DNA of 64,000 nt from UBA7672 sp965229115 (GCA_965229115.1 CBDDIR010000003.1:682001-746000); one strand, 5' to 3'; numbered from the stretch's first letter, positions 1 through 7,864 are shown. The notes: generated from the letters alone by a model not told the origin. Numbers and translations are program-made.

Positions 1-110
1 ATGGCGGCGCCCATCGGGCGCGCGGTGCGATACACCGGCTTGGCATGGACTTCCCGCAGCCGGGCTTCGGCTTCGCGTTCAGCTTCCAGGGCTTTCCAGT
101 CAATCGCCAT
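1..110 (-). CDS. Probable DUF721/DciA-like protein, N-terminal fragment (runs off window start)
   Basis: Only the first 36 or so residues are in the window. The chosen ATG (complement of 108-110) has AAGAAGG four bases upstream; an in-frame ATG at 182 lacks a ribosome site. The visible protein starts with a charged helix and reaches a segment with RTARPMG, which resembles the 'RP.G..L' start of the DUF721 family, a DciA-like helper of the replicative helicase. A DUF721 gene divergent from mutY is a familiar arrangement in alphaproteobacteria, and that context is the main support. The identification is tentative because the conserved core lies outside the window. Confidence 0.4.
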   Translation of the reverse strand, partial: MAIDWKALEAEREAEARLREVHAKPVYRTARPMGAA

Positions 111-188
111 GAAGCCTTCTTGCCAGCATTCGGCTTTCGTCGGAATGGGCCAGCACATACCTTCGTGGCCGGATAGATTCATAAAAGC

Positions 189-1277
189 ATGGTCACTCAC
201 AGCCCCAGGAAGATGCTCACCGCGGTGGATCGCTGGTATCGGCGCCATGCGCGGGTGCTGCCGTGGCGCATCGGGCCGGAGGCGCGGGATGAGGGCGTGA
301 AGCCTGATCCCTACCTCGTCTGGCTGTCGGAGGTGATGCTCCAGCAGACCACAATTCCCCATGCAACGCCTTACTTTGACGCTTTCCGCAAGCGTTGGCC
401 GACGGTGAAGAAACTGGCGGCGGCTTCATGGGAAGATGTGTCCGCGGCGTGGGCGGGGCTCGGCTATTACAGCAGGGCGCGCAATCTCCATGCCTGTGCA
501 AAAGCCGTCGCGGAGCGGGGTGGTTTTCCACAGGACGCGAAAGGGTTGCGGGAGCTTCCCGGCGTCGGGCCTTACACGGCAGCGGCCATCGCCTCGATCG
601 CGTTCGATGAGCGGATTGCGCCGGTCGATGGGAATATCGAGCGCGTGGTCTCTCGTCTCTGGGCCATTGGTTCGGATGGAACGGAGAAGGGGTGGCGCGC
701 GGCGAAGGTCGAGATTGCCGGGCACGCGCAGGAACTTGCCGATGCGCTTCCCGCGGATGGTCGCGCTGGCGATCTCGCGCAGGCGCTGATGGATCTGGGC
801 GCCACCATCTGCACGCCGCGGAATCCGAACTGTCTCATCTGTCCGCTGAGTGCGATGTGTAGCGCGCGGGAAGAGGGCAGCCCGGATCGCTATCCGGTGA
901 AGGCCGAGAAGAAAGCCACGCCCACGCGCCACGGCGCAGCGTTTGTGCTCACGCGCGGCGATGATGTGCTGCTGATCCGCCGTCCGCCCACGGGATTGCT
1001 CGGCGGCATGATGATGCCGCCTGGAACGCCGTGGACTGACGAGAAATCCGCTGATCCGCTCGAAGCAGCGCCCGGTAAGTTCAACTGGGAACGCGTGGGC
1101 GAAGTTCGCCACGTCTTCACGCACTTCGCTTTGAAGCTCGGTGTCTATCGCGCCGAAGCTGGTCCGCGCGCCAAGGTCGAAGGTGAATGGCTGAAGCGCG
1201 AGGCCGCGCTCAAAGCCCTGCCGACTGTCGGCCGCAAGGCCGTGGCTCTCGCAATCGGCGGCGCGGCCAAGCGCTAG
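189..1277 (+). CDS. mutY: A/G-specific adenine DNA glycosylase MutY
   Basis: Removes adenine mispaired with 8-oxoguanine in base excision repair. The 362-residue product has the whole family layout: the EVMLQQT motif with the catalytic Glu near residue 48, the helix-hairpin-helix LPGVGPYTA near 123-131, the catalytic Asp in PVDGN near 147, and the four iron-sulfur cysteines with C-x6-C-x2-C-x5-C spacing (208, 215, 218, 224). A NUDIX-like 8-oxoG recognition domain follows from about residue 245. The start is uncertain: ATG 189 has no clear Shine-Dalgarno, and ATG 213 has AGGA placed rather close. It is divergent from the probable DUF721 gene and is followed 71 bp later by an oxygenase that may also act on nucleic acid. 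Confidence 0.96.
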   Translation: MVTHSPRKMLTAVDRWYRRHARVLPWRIGPEARDEGVKPDPYLVWLSEVMLQQTTIPHATPYFDAFRKRWPTVKKLAAASWEDVSAAWAGLGYYSRARNLHACAKAVAERGGFPQDAKGLRELPGVGPYTAAAIASIAFDERIAPVDGNIERVVSRLWAIGSDGTEKGWRAAKVEIAGHAQELADALPADGRAGDLAQALMDLGATICTPRNPNCLICPLSAMCSAREEGSPDRYPVKAEKKATPTRHGAAFVLTRGDDVLLIRRPPTGLLGGMMMPPGTPWTDEKSADPLEAAPGKFNWERVGEVRHVFTHFALKLGVYRAEAGPRAKVEGEWLKREAALKALPTVGRKAVALAIGGAAKR

Positions 1278-1348
1278 ATGCAGCGTCCGAAACGCGTCGG
1301 CGGTGTCTGACGATCCGGGCGACAAGCGCTCCACAACAAGGAGCGTAC

Positions 1349-2056
1349 ATGACTCTGCAGCAAACGCTGACCAAGCTCGACTGGACCGCAATAGCGCGCG
1401 ATCTCGATGCAACGGGCAGCGCCATCACGCCGCCCATTCTCAGTGCCGATCAATGTGCGGATCTGATCGCATCCTACGACAACGACGCCCTGTTCCGTTC
1501 GCGCGTTGTGATGGCGCGTCATGGCTTCGGAAAAGGCGAATACAAATACTTCGCCTATCCGCTTCCCGATCCGGTCGTAGCCTTGCGCACAGCGCTCTAC
1601 GAACGCCTCGCGCCGATCGCCAACAACTGGGAAGTCATGCTCGGCCGAGAACCGCGCTTTCCCGATATGCACGCAGATTTTCTCGCCACCTGCCACGCGG
1701 CGGGGCAGGTGCGGCCGACGCCTCTGGTGCTGAAATATGGCGAGGGCGACTACAACTGCCTACACCAGGATCTCTATGGCGAGCACGTCTTCCCGCTGCA
1801 GGTCGCGTTCCTGCTGTCGCGCCCGGAGGAGGATTTCACCGGCGGCGAGTTCGTCCTCACCGAACAGCGACCGCGCATGCAGTCACGCGCCGAAGTCGCC
1901 CCGCTCACGCAAGGCCGCGCCATCATCTTTGCGGTGAACGAGCGACCGGTGCGCGGCACGAAGGGCATCTATCGCGTGAAGATGCGCCATGGCGTCAGCC
2001 GCATTCGTTCAGGCGCGCGCTACACGATGGGCGTCATCTTCCACGACGCAGCATGA
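1349..2056 (+). CDS. 2OG-Fe(II) oxygenase, nucleic-acid-type (Oxygenase-NA/PF09859-like)
   Basis: A 235-residue Fe(II)/2-oxoglutarate dioxygenase. AAGGAG (1338-1343) precedes the ATG. The iron ligands are visible as H139-Q-D141 in the CLHQDLYGE segment and H214 in MRHGVSRIRSG, with R224 as the likely 2-oxoglutarate-binding Arg. The N-terminal FAYPLPDPV and IANNW segments are, from memory, typical of the PF09859 family, which has been proposed to oxidise damaged or modified nucleic acids but is little characterised. The position directly after mutY fits a repair role; that is inference. A perfect 9-bp hairpin (2047-2067) spans the stop codon. Confidence 0.8.
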   Translation: MTLQQTLTKLDWTAIARDLDATGSAITPPILSADQCADLIASYDNDALFRSRVVMARHGFGKGEYKYFAYPLPDPVVALRTALYERLAPIANNWEVMLGREPRFPDMHADFLATCHAAGQVRPTPLVLKYGEGDYNCLHQDLYGEHVFPLQVAFLLSRPEEDFTGGEFVLTEQRPRMQSRAEVAPLTQGRAIIFAVNERPVRGTKGIYRVKMRHGVSRIRSGARYTMGVIFHDAA

Positions 2057-2067
2057 AGCATGCTGCG
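2047..2067. terminator. Hairpin over the oxygenase stop codon, terminator-like
   Basis: CGCAGCATG - AAG - CATGCTGCG forms a perfect 9-bp stem containing the TGA. It lies at the convergent junction with the cytochrome c gene. There is no T-run on either side, so it may be a 3'-end-protecting hairpin and not an intrinsic terminator. Confidence 0.35.
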
Positions 2068-2107
2068 CGATAGCGAAGCCGATCAGACGAACTTGTAAGC
2101 GAACTGC

Positions 2108-2872
2108 TTAGTGCGGAGCCGGGGCCGGTTGAGCCGGAGCCGTCGGCGCAGGCGTGGTCGCCGGAGCTGTCGGAGCCGGAGCGCCCGGAGCTGCAGGCGT
2201 CGCGCCCGGCGTAGCAGCCGGAGCTGCGCCATCGGCCGGGGCCGCAGGAGCAGCGCCATCAACCGGAGCAGCAGCGCCATCGGCAGGAGCGGCCGGTGCC
2301 GTCGCCGAAGCCGGCAGAGGCTCAGGCAGCGGAACGTTCTCGCTGCCCAGCGTGCGCAGGTAAGCGATCAGGTTGGCGCGGTCCTGTTGACCGGTGAGGC
2401 GGCTGTTGATGCCGGCGAAGTTCATCGCGGTGCCCGGAGCAAACTTCTTCGGACCTTCGATGAAGTGGTCGAGGTTCTCATAGGTCCAGTTGCCGCCGTG
2501 CGCGGTGAGCGAACCATTGCCCGTCGAATATTTGAAGCCTGCGTGCGAAGCGATCGGACGGCCGAGAACGCCGTGCAGGTTCGGACCTTGCAGGTTGGCG
2601 CCGCCAGCTTCGAAGGTATGGCACTGGAGGCACTTCTTGTGCTGCTCCTCGCCCTTCGCCACGTCGGCGTTGGAAATCAGGGTGAAGTAGTCGCGCGGAC
2701 CTTCGACAACCGGCGCGCCGCCCGTGGTGGGCTCCGGAACGTCGACGAGATAGCCGGGCTTCTCGTGATGCGCGGTGTGGAAGAACGAGTGCGACAGCTC
2801 GTTGAACCCGATCACGGCGAGTCCCGTGCCGAGAACGCAGAAGGCAATCTTGTTGAAGCCCAGATCGCTCAT
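2108..2872 (-). CDS. Membrane-anchored cytochrome c (CycM/c552-like) with a Pro/Ala-rich tail
   Basis: The 254-residue product has an uncleaved N-terminal anchor (about 7-24), one class I cytochrome c domain with the haem site CLQCH at 81-85, and the probable Met ligand in GTAMNFAG near 150. It would carry electrons at the inner membrane, as CycM does to the terminal oxidase. The last 70 or so residues are an unusual low-complexity tail of Ala, Pro, Thr and Gly with repeated APADGAA units. The start MSDLGFNKIA is preferred over upstream in-frame codons because the anchor follows directly. It is divergent from pheA, an arrangement common in alphaproteobacteria. Confidence 0.88.
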   Translation of the reverse strand: MSDLGFNKIAFCVLGTGLAVIGFNELSHSFFHTAHHEKPGYLVDVPEPTTGGAPVVEGPRDYFTLISNADVAKGEEQHKKCLQCHTFEAGGANLQGPNLHGVLGRPIASHAGFKYSTGNGSLTAHGGNWTYENLDHFIEGPKKFAPGTAMNFAGINSRLTGQQDRANLIAYLRTLGSENVPLPEPLPASATAPAAPADGAAAPVDGAAPAAPADGAAPAATPGATPAAPGAPAPTAPATTPAPTAPAQPAPAPH

Positions 2873-3076
2873 GGTCTGACCGTGCTCCAGTCCCTTGAAT
2901 TGCGGGGCCCCCAAGCTCGGCCCCAACGTGCAGATTCGCGCCCGCACGCGGGGGCTTTCTTGCATTTTACCCCTGCGCCAGCAACCCGACACACTCTGGC
3001 GAAATGACGCATCGAAACCGGGCCTAAGTCCCTATTTCGGTTGCTCTCTTCCGTCGGGGCGGGGCATAGAGGCCGC

Positions 3077-3928
3077 ATGAAGAAGATCGCATTTCAGGGG
3101 GAGCTGGGCGCCAACTCCCATATCGCCTGCCGCGAGGTCTATCCGGACTTCGAGCCCCTTCCGTGCGCGACATTCGAAGACTGCTTCGCCGCCGCCGCGT
3201 CCGGCGAGGCGGAATTGGCCATGATCCCTGTGGAAAACTCGATCGCCGGCCGGGTGGCGGATATTCACCACCTCCTGCCGACGTCGCCACTGCAGATCAT
3301 CGCCGAGCACTTCATGCCCATCCGCTTCCAGCTGATGGGCATCCGGGGCGCTAAACTCGAGCAGATCAAGGGCGCCCACAGCCACATCATGGGCCTCGGC
3401 CAGTGCCGGAATTTCCTGCGTTCCCGCAGCATTGTCGCCCGTACGTCGTCCGACACGGCCGGCGCCGCCCGCGAAGTCCGGGATCTGGGCGATCCGACCC
3501 AGGCCGCCATCGCTCCGCGCCTGGCCGCTGAGGTCTATGGCCTGGATATCCTTGCTGAAAACATCGAGGATCACGCCCACAATACAACGCGTTTCGTGAT
3601 CATGAGCCGCGACGCGGTCCAGCCCGATCACACCCCCGGCGTCATCTGGGTCACCGCGTTCGTGTTCCGCGTCCGCAACGTGCCGGCCGCCCTCTACAAG
3701 ACCATGGGCGGCTTTGCGACCAATGGCGTGAACATGACCAAGCTGGAGAGCTACCAGATCGGTGGCTCCTTCAACGCCACGCAGTTCTACGCCGAGGTCG
3801 AGGGCCATCCCGACGATCCGGCCGTGCAGCGTGCGCTCGAGGAACTGGGCTTCTTCTCCACCCAGGTCCGCCACCTCGGCGTGTTCCAGGCACACCCTTA
3901 CCGCTCGACCGCCGCCGGCCGCAGCTAG
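3077..3928 (+). CDS. pheA: Prephenate dehydratase
   Basis: Converts prephenate to phenylpyruvate in phenylalanine synthesis. The 283-residue protein is a stand-alone dehydratase without chorismate mutase. It starts with the family signature KIAFQGELGANS, has the catalytic NTTRF motif near residues 170-175, and ends in an ACT regulatory domain (from about 192) containing LYKTMGGFATNGVNMTKLES, the Phe-binding region. Its length is normal for the monofunctional class. The gene is divergent from the cytochrome c gene, with about 200 bp between the starts. Confidence 0.95.
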   Translation: MKKIAFQGELGANSHIACREVYPDFEPLPCATFEDCFAAAASGEAELAMIPVENSIAGRVADIHHLLPTSPLQIIAEHFMPIRFQLMGIRGAKLEQIKGAHSHIMGLGQCRNFLRSRSIVARTSSDTAGAAREVRDLGDPTQAAIAPRLAAEVYGLDILAENIEDHAHNTTRFVIMSRDAVQPDHTPGVIWVTAFVFRVRNVPAALYKTMGGFATNGVNMTKLESYQIGGSFNATQFYAEVEGHPDDPAVQRALEELGFFSTQVRHLGVFQAHPYRSTAAGRS

Positions 3929-3987
3929 GACCGATTAACCACCAAACTCCGAATACGGAGGGGTTCGCGGCAATGCCGGAATCTCGC

Positions 3988-4013
3988 CGCTCCCCTGTCA
4001 CATTTGGGGAGCG
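3988..4013 (+). terminator. Inverted repeat downstream of pheA
   Basis: CGCTCCCC - TGTCACATTT - GGGGAGCG is a perfect 8-bp stem 60 bp after the pheA stop. No T-run follows, so it is a possible terminator or processing hairpin only. Confidence 0.35.
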
Positions 4014-4087
4014 CATTGCGCCGCAACGCGTTTTCAACACGCGCCGACATCCCCATATCCGGCTTTGAAATCAGCCATTTTCGCGAA

Positions 4088-4142
4088 TCGAAGTATTCGA
4101 TCAGTACTCGTGTGTCTGCTCGAAGTATTCGCCACATTCCGG
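4088..4142. promoter_or_regulatory. Two identical palindromes 42 bp apart upstream of the beta-barrel gene
   Basis: TCGAAGTATTCGA (4088-4100) is a perfect 5-3-5 palindrome. The same 12 bases, TCGAAGTATTCG, recur at 4130-4141. Start-to-start spacing is 42 bp, about four helical turns, so both would face the same side of the DNA. This suggests a paired operator for a dimeric regulator. The rest of the 3929-4412 gap shows no protein gene apart from the leader ORF at 4285. Confidence 0.4.
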
Positions 4143-4284
4143 CCGCATGTACGTAATCTTCGTAAAGACGTTCATGTTTGTGTGGCTATCCTGCCACCGC
4201 TCAATTCTTAATCATGAGCTTCATAGGAACTGGTTTGCCCCCATCCCTATTTAGGCTGCATATCGACCTTTGCTGGGTGGATAC

Positions 4285-4398
4285 ATGAACCGGAACGGGA
4301 TGCCTCCGCAGGGGGAGCCGGGTCGGGTCAGAACTGAAACCAGAGCCGGGTATGACTGTCGGGATCACGCAATCCCCTCGGAACCCTGCTCCAGATAA
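4285..4398 (+). CDS. Putative 37-codon leader peptide before the beta-barrel gene
   Basis: ATG at 4285 is preceded by GGTGGA with a 4-base gap and opens a 37-residue ORF beginning MNRNGMPPQGEP. It is rich in Arg, Pro and Gly and has no recognisable domain. Its TAA (4396-4398) falls in the loop of a hairpin that sequesters the Shine-Dalgarno of the next gene, which is the reason to take it seriously. It could equally be a chance ORF in a structured untranslated leader. Confidence 0.3.
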   Translation: MNRNGMPPQGEPGRVRTETRAGYDCRDHAIPSEPCSR

Positions 4399-4404
4399 CT
4401 GGAG
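4389..4404 (+). promoter_or_regulatory. Hairpin hiding the Shine-Dalgarno of the beta-barrel gene
   Basis: CTCCAG - ATAA - CTGGAG forms a perfect 6-bp stem (7 with a G-U pair). The right arm holds GGAG (4401-4404), the obvious ribosome site eight bases before the ATG at 4413. The loop ATAA contains the leader ORF stop. In the folded state initiation should be reduced. The leader upstream (4300-4388) is also G/C-structured but matches no riboswitch that I recognise. Confidence 0.45.
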
Positions 4405-4412
4405 TCTTCCCC

Positions 4413-4892
4413 ATGAAACTGAAACTTGCCCTGGCTGCTGCGTCGATGCTCGTCGCCCCCGCCTTCATGGCCGCTCAAGCCCAGACTTCCGGCGTGTACG
4501 TCTCGGGTGGTTACACCCAATTCGACGGCGACGGCGGTGCTGACCTTGGCGCGGTGACCGGCCGCGTCGGCGTCAACTTCGGCACGAACTTCGCCGTTGA
4601 AGGCGAAGGCTCGATCGGCGTGAAGAAAGACGGCGGCACCAAGCTCGACAACGAGCTCGGCGTGTACGCTGTCGGCAAACTGCCGGTGAACCCGTCGCTC
4701 GACCTCTTCGCTCGTGTCGGTGTCTCGCGCATCGAAACCAAGCCGGGCGGCGATGAAGACGGCCTCGCTTACGGCGCTGGCGCTCAGTGGAACCTGACCC
4801 CCATCGACGGTATCCGCGGCGACTGGACCCGCCACGACTATGACGTCGGCAATGTCGACGCGTACTCGCTGTCGTACGTCCGCACGTTCTAA
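4413..4892 (+). CDS. Small outer-membrane beta-barrel protein
   Basis: A 159-residue protein with a clear Sec signal peptide ending AAQA about residue 22. Alternating polar/hydrophobic strands follow, including VYVSGGYTQF, GRVGVNFGTNFAVEGEG and LDLFARVGVS, and the last residue is Phe, as the BAM complex prefers. It looks like an 8-stranded OmpW/OmpX-like or porin-family barrel; no substrate can be assigned. The leader is unusually long and structured, with paired palindromes, a possible leader peptide and an occluding hairpin. A strong intrinsic terminator follows. A related gene at 22911 is broken. Confidence 0.8.
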   Translation: MKLKLALAAASMLVAPAFMAAQAQTSGVYVSGGYTQFDGDGGADLGAVTGRVGVNFGTNFAVEGEGSIGVKKDGGTKLDNELGVYAVGKLPVNPSLDLFARVGVSRIETKPGGDEDGLAYGAGAQWNLTPIDGIRGDWTRHDYDVGNVDAYSLSYVRTF

Positions 4893-4937
4893 CGAGCCGC
4901 TCTCTCCGGAGAGCGTCTGAAGAACCTCTGATACGAG

Positions 4938-4967
4938 ATGCCCCGCAAGCGATTGCGGGGCATTTTC
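4938..4967 (+). terminator. Intrinsic terminator of the beta-barrel gene
   Basis: ATGCCCCGCAA - GCGA - TTGCGGGGCAT is a perfect 11-bp stem with a tetraloop, followed by TTTCGTT. This is a classic Rho-independent terminator 45 bp after the stop. Confidence 0.85.
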
Positions 4968-5023
4968 GTTGGCCGCTTTCGTATCGATGTGGCGATGACC
5001 AGAATCACGCGTAGGAGTGGACG

Positions 5024-5653
5024 ATGAGCGAGATCCAGATCCTACCCCTGATGGCCGGCGACGAAGCCGGCTTTGCCGATGCCTTCGCCATCTATCACGC
5101 CGCCATCGAACTCACGGAACAGCGCACGCAGGCAAATCTCCGCAAGCTGCTGCTGCGCCCGGACTACCGTTTCTTCGTCGCGAAGATCGACGGCAAGATC
5201 ATCGGTATGTCGGTCGCCTATGTTCCGACCGAGGATTATTTCTGGCTGTTCGAATACGCCGCCGTCGCGCCCGAAGCGCGTGGTTCGAACATCGGCGCGG
5301 CGATGTTCATGGCCAGTCGCGCCATCGCCGGGCCCGGCCGCTTCGGCCTCGTCGAAGTTGATGCAGATCGCGGCACGGAAGAGCAGGCGAGGCGCCTGCG
5401 TTTTTACAAACGCCTCGGTTGCCGTCGCATTGATGGCCTCGAATATCAGCTGCCGCTTGAGGACAATGGCAAGCCGCCCGAGATGTGGCTGCTCGCGCTT
5501 GCCGCCGAAGGCTTCGACGCGCTCGACGTCAACATCGTCGAACGCTGGCTGCGCACCATCTACGAAGACGTTTACGCCCAACGCCTCAACGATCCGCGCC
5601 TCGCGCAGATGATCGATCCACTGCCGGACGATGTGAAACTGGTTGCGATCTAA
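5024..5653 (+). CDS. GNAT-family N-acetyltransferase
   Basis: A 209-residue protein with a GNAT fold: FFVAKIDGKIIGMSVAYVP is the beta2-beta4 region, EYAAVAPEARGSNIGAAMF carries the acetyl-CoA pyrophosphate loop (R-x-x-x-x-G-A type) near residues 80-95, and RRLRFYKRLGCRR near 120-132 is the usual C-terminal signature. The last 60 residues extend beyond the fold. GTAGGAG precedes the ATG. The substrate is unknown. It converges on nudC with a 4-bp overlap of the stop regions. Confidence 0.75.
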   Translation: MSEIQILPLMAGDEAGFADAFAIYHAAIELTEQRTQANLRKLLLRPDYRFFVAKIDGKIIGMSVAYVPTEDYFWLFEYAAVAPEARGSNIGAAMFMASRAIAGPGRFGLVEVDADRGTEEQARRLRFYKRLGCRRIDGLEYQLPLEDNGKPPEMWLLALAAEGFDALDVNIVERWLRTIYEDVYAQRLNDPRLAQMIDPLPDDVKLVAI

Positions 5654-6618
5654 CCCCGGTCCAGCCACGCCTTGATGACGTGGTGTGCGACTGCAAAGCG
5701 CATCGGCGGGAACGCGTCGGGGTTTGTGCCGGCCATCATCGACGCCGTCTCTTCGCGCGTGAACCAGCGCGCCGTTTCCAGCTCGCTCTCATCCACCTTG
5801 ATGTCCTCGTTATCGGCCTCGAGGATCATCCCGATCATCAGCGAAGACGGGAAGGGCCAGGGCTGGCAGAACAGGTAATCCGCCTTCGTCGTGCAGCGAA
5901 TGCCCGCTTCCTCGAATATCTCGCGCGCCGCCGCCTGTTCGATCGTCTCGCCCGGCTCGACAAAGCCTGCAAGGCACGACCAGAACCCCGGCCGCCACGC
6001 TTTTTGACGACCCAGCAGGCACTTGTCGCCCTTTACCGCCAGCATGATCGCCACCGGATCGACGCGCGGGAAATGCTCCGCCTCGCAATCCTCGCACTTC
6101 CGCTTCCAGCCCGCGTCGAGGATCTTCGTCCGCGCGCCGCAATTGCAGCAGAAACCGTTGCGGCGGTGCCATTCGAAAATCGCCCGCGCCGTTGCCGCGC
6201 AACCGCCATTGAAGGCATCGAACGCTGACGCCGCCGCGCGGAAGTCATCGAACACGCCAAGCCCGGCAATCGGCGAGTTATCGAGGCTGAACGACTTCGG
6301 CATATCCAGCGCGAAAACGGGCGAGCCCTTCTCGGTCAGTCCTAGAAATACCCGTGTCGCCTTGGGGCTCAGCATCCCCGCTTGACCGCCCAGCCACAGC
6401 AATGGCCTTCCCGGAGGCAAAGGCGCGCCAATCTGCATCGGCGCGGACGGTGCGGCGGAGCCTTCCACGAGGAGCAGCCCTTCGCGCATCAGCAGCACGC
6501 GCGCACGATCGGAATTGAACGCCGCGTCCAGCCATGCCGGATCGCGGCGATGATGCGCAGCGCGATCCAGCCCCTGGGGCACCAGCGGAATGTCAGCAGC
6601 AGCTGTTGAAAGAACCAA
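5650..6618 (-). CDS. nudC: NADH pyrophosphatase NudC
   Basis: Hydrolyses NADH to NMNH and AMP; the family also removes NAD caps from RNA 5' ends. The 322-residue protein has the N-terminal NudC domain, a zinc ribbon (CCNCG ... CEDC around residues 155-180), the Nudix box G-x5-E-x7-RE-x2-EE-x-G (GFVEPGETIEQAAAREIFEE), and the NudC-specific motif CQPWPFPSSLMIG just after it. The first usable codon is TTG at 6618, three bases after the TIR gene stop; the N-terminal LDRAAHHRRDPAWL is family-typical, so later ATGs are too late. It is almost certainly co-transcribed with the upstream TIR gene. Confidence 0.93.
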   Translation of the reverse strand: MVLSTAAADIPLVPQGLDRAAHHRRDPAWLDAAFNSDRARVLLMREGLLLVEGSAAPSAPMQIGAPLPPGRPLLWLGGQAGMLSPKATRVFLGLTEKGSPVFALDMPKSFSLDNSPIAGLGVFDDFRAAASAFDAFNGGCAATARAIFEWHRRNGFCCNCGARTKILDAGWKRKCEDCEAEHFPRVDPVAIMLAVKGDKCLLGRQKAWRPGFWSCLAGFVEPGETIEQAAAREIFEEAGIRCTTKADYLFCQPWPFPSSLMIGMILEADNEDIKVDESELETARWFTREETASMMAGTNPDAFPPMRFAVAHHVIKAWLDRG

Positions 6619-6621
6619 GGG

Positions 6622-7746
6622 TCAGAGCTTTTTGATATTGGACCGGAAGGTCTTTATCGCACGCTGACCGGCCAGAGCGCCATAGATGAGGAAGGCGATG
6701 ACCGTGAAACCAACCCAGCAGAGCCCGAACCACTCCAGATAGCGCATGAAATCCGCGCCCTCGAGATAGCCGCGGTCCAGCCCGCCGAGGATCACGCCCG
6801 TGCCCGCCACGAAGAACATCAGCGATGTCGCCATGTACTTCCAGAACGCCGTGAACACCGGCCGCCGCCGCAGGTAATAGCGAACGGGGAACACCAGCGC
6901 GCCATACAGCCCCGCGAAGGCCAGGCAGAGCAGGGCCACCTGCGCCACCAGCCGGTCCGTGTCGGCATTGCTCCCGCCGGCATTCGTAAACAACTGCCAA
7001 GCCGCGATGCCGATGAAGCCCGGCAATAGGAACAGCCAGTCGATATAGCGGAAGGGCGGAATATCCGGCAGCGGCTTGATCGGCTTGCCGCCCGAGCCTG
7101 CGCGCCCGACATAATCCTTCGGCTTCTTGGAAACCTCGCGATTGGGGTCCACGGCATCGTGGATCATCTCGCCGATCGCATCGTCCAGCCGCTGCTCGCG
7201 CTCTTCGAATGTCAGGTCGTTGGCCGGCGGCGGCGCGCTCGCCATCGCGGGCGATTCCGCCATCTCGCGCTGGATCGAGGGCGAAGACGTCTTCAGCACC
7301 CCCGGCGTGCGCTTGCCCGCCAGCCCGCCCGGCGATTTTCCCGCCAGCGTCGCCAGATGCTCCACCAGCTCGTCGATCCGCTCCATCGGATCGGGGAACA
7401 CCTGGATCCAGTTGCGATCGGCCAGCTCATAGAGATAAGCGCCGCGCGGCTGGGTGTTCTCGATCAGGATCGGCACCACCGGCTTGGCCAGCTGGTCGGC
7501 CACCGCCAGTTCCTTCTTCAGCTGCCGCGAGTTGTTGCACTCTTCCGAGAAGAAGATCGCCAGCATGTCCGAATGGGTCAGCGCCTCGACGATCGTCTCG
7601 CGCCAGTCGGCGCCGCCCTCGATGTCCGCGTCATACCAGACGCCGACGCCCCGCGCCTCGAGCCGCCGTACAACGGCCGCCACCAGCTCCCGGTCAGACC
7701 GGCGATAGCTGATGAAAATATCGTACTTGCCTGCCGGATCAGCCAT
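6622..7746 (-). CDS. TIR-domain protein with four membrane helices
   Basis: A 374-residue protein. Residues 8-140 form a TIR domain: YDIFISYRRSD at the start, VWYDADIEGGADWRE, then SRQLKKELA with E79 at the place of the catalytic NADase Glu (the usual Trp four residues earlier is Q75). A linker of about 90 Pro/Glu-rich residues follows, then four predicted transmembrane helices starting YIDWLFLLPGFIGIAAW. TIR domains in bacteria signal or degrade NAD, often in phage defence; whether this one is active is not known. ATG 7746 is preferred over a TTG seven codons upstream. The downstream nudC starts three bases after the stop, linking two predicted NAD(H)-handling proteins. Confidence 0.85.
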   Translation of the reverse strand: MADPAGKYDIFISYRRSDRELVAAVVRRLEARGVGVWYDADIEGGADWRETIVEALTHSDMLAIFFSEECNNSRQLKKELAVADQLAKPVVPILIENTQPRGAYLYELADRNWIQVFPDPMERIDELVEHLATLAGKSPGGLAGKRTPGVLKTSSPSIQREMAESPAMASAPPPANDLTFEEREQRLDDAIGEMIHDAVDPNREVSKKPKDYVGRAGSGGKPIKPLPDIPPFRYIDWLFLLPGFIGIAAWQLFTNAGGSNADTDRLVAQVALLCLAFAGLYGALVFPVRYYLRRRPVFTAFWKYMATSLMFFVAGTGVILGGLDRGYLEGADFMRYLEWFGLCWVGFTVIAFLIYGALAGQRAIKTFRSNIKKL

Positions 7747-7864
7747 GACCACGCGCCCCGCCTGCAACGAGGTTAATCACGCAGCCCGGCGCTGTCGCGC
7801 AAGATTTCACTGGGATAAGCACCCCGACGTCCCCCCTGAGTTCCCCCCGACTCAGTCTGTAACA

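Noticed and set aside
1..300. 99-residue plus-strand ORF at the window start
   Set aside because: Shadow of the minus-strand probable DUF721 gene and the mutY start; Ser/Arg-rich composition with no ribosome site.
4300..4388. Riboswitch in the beta-barrel leader
   Set aside because: The region is structured, but I recognise no conserved aptamer core (cobalamin, SAM-II, glycine or others).
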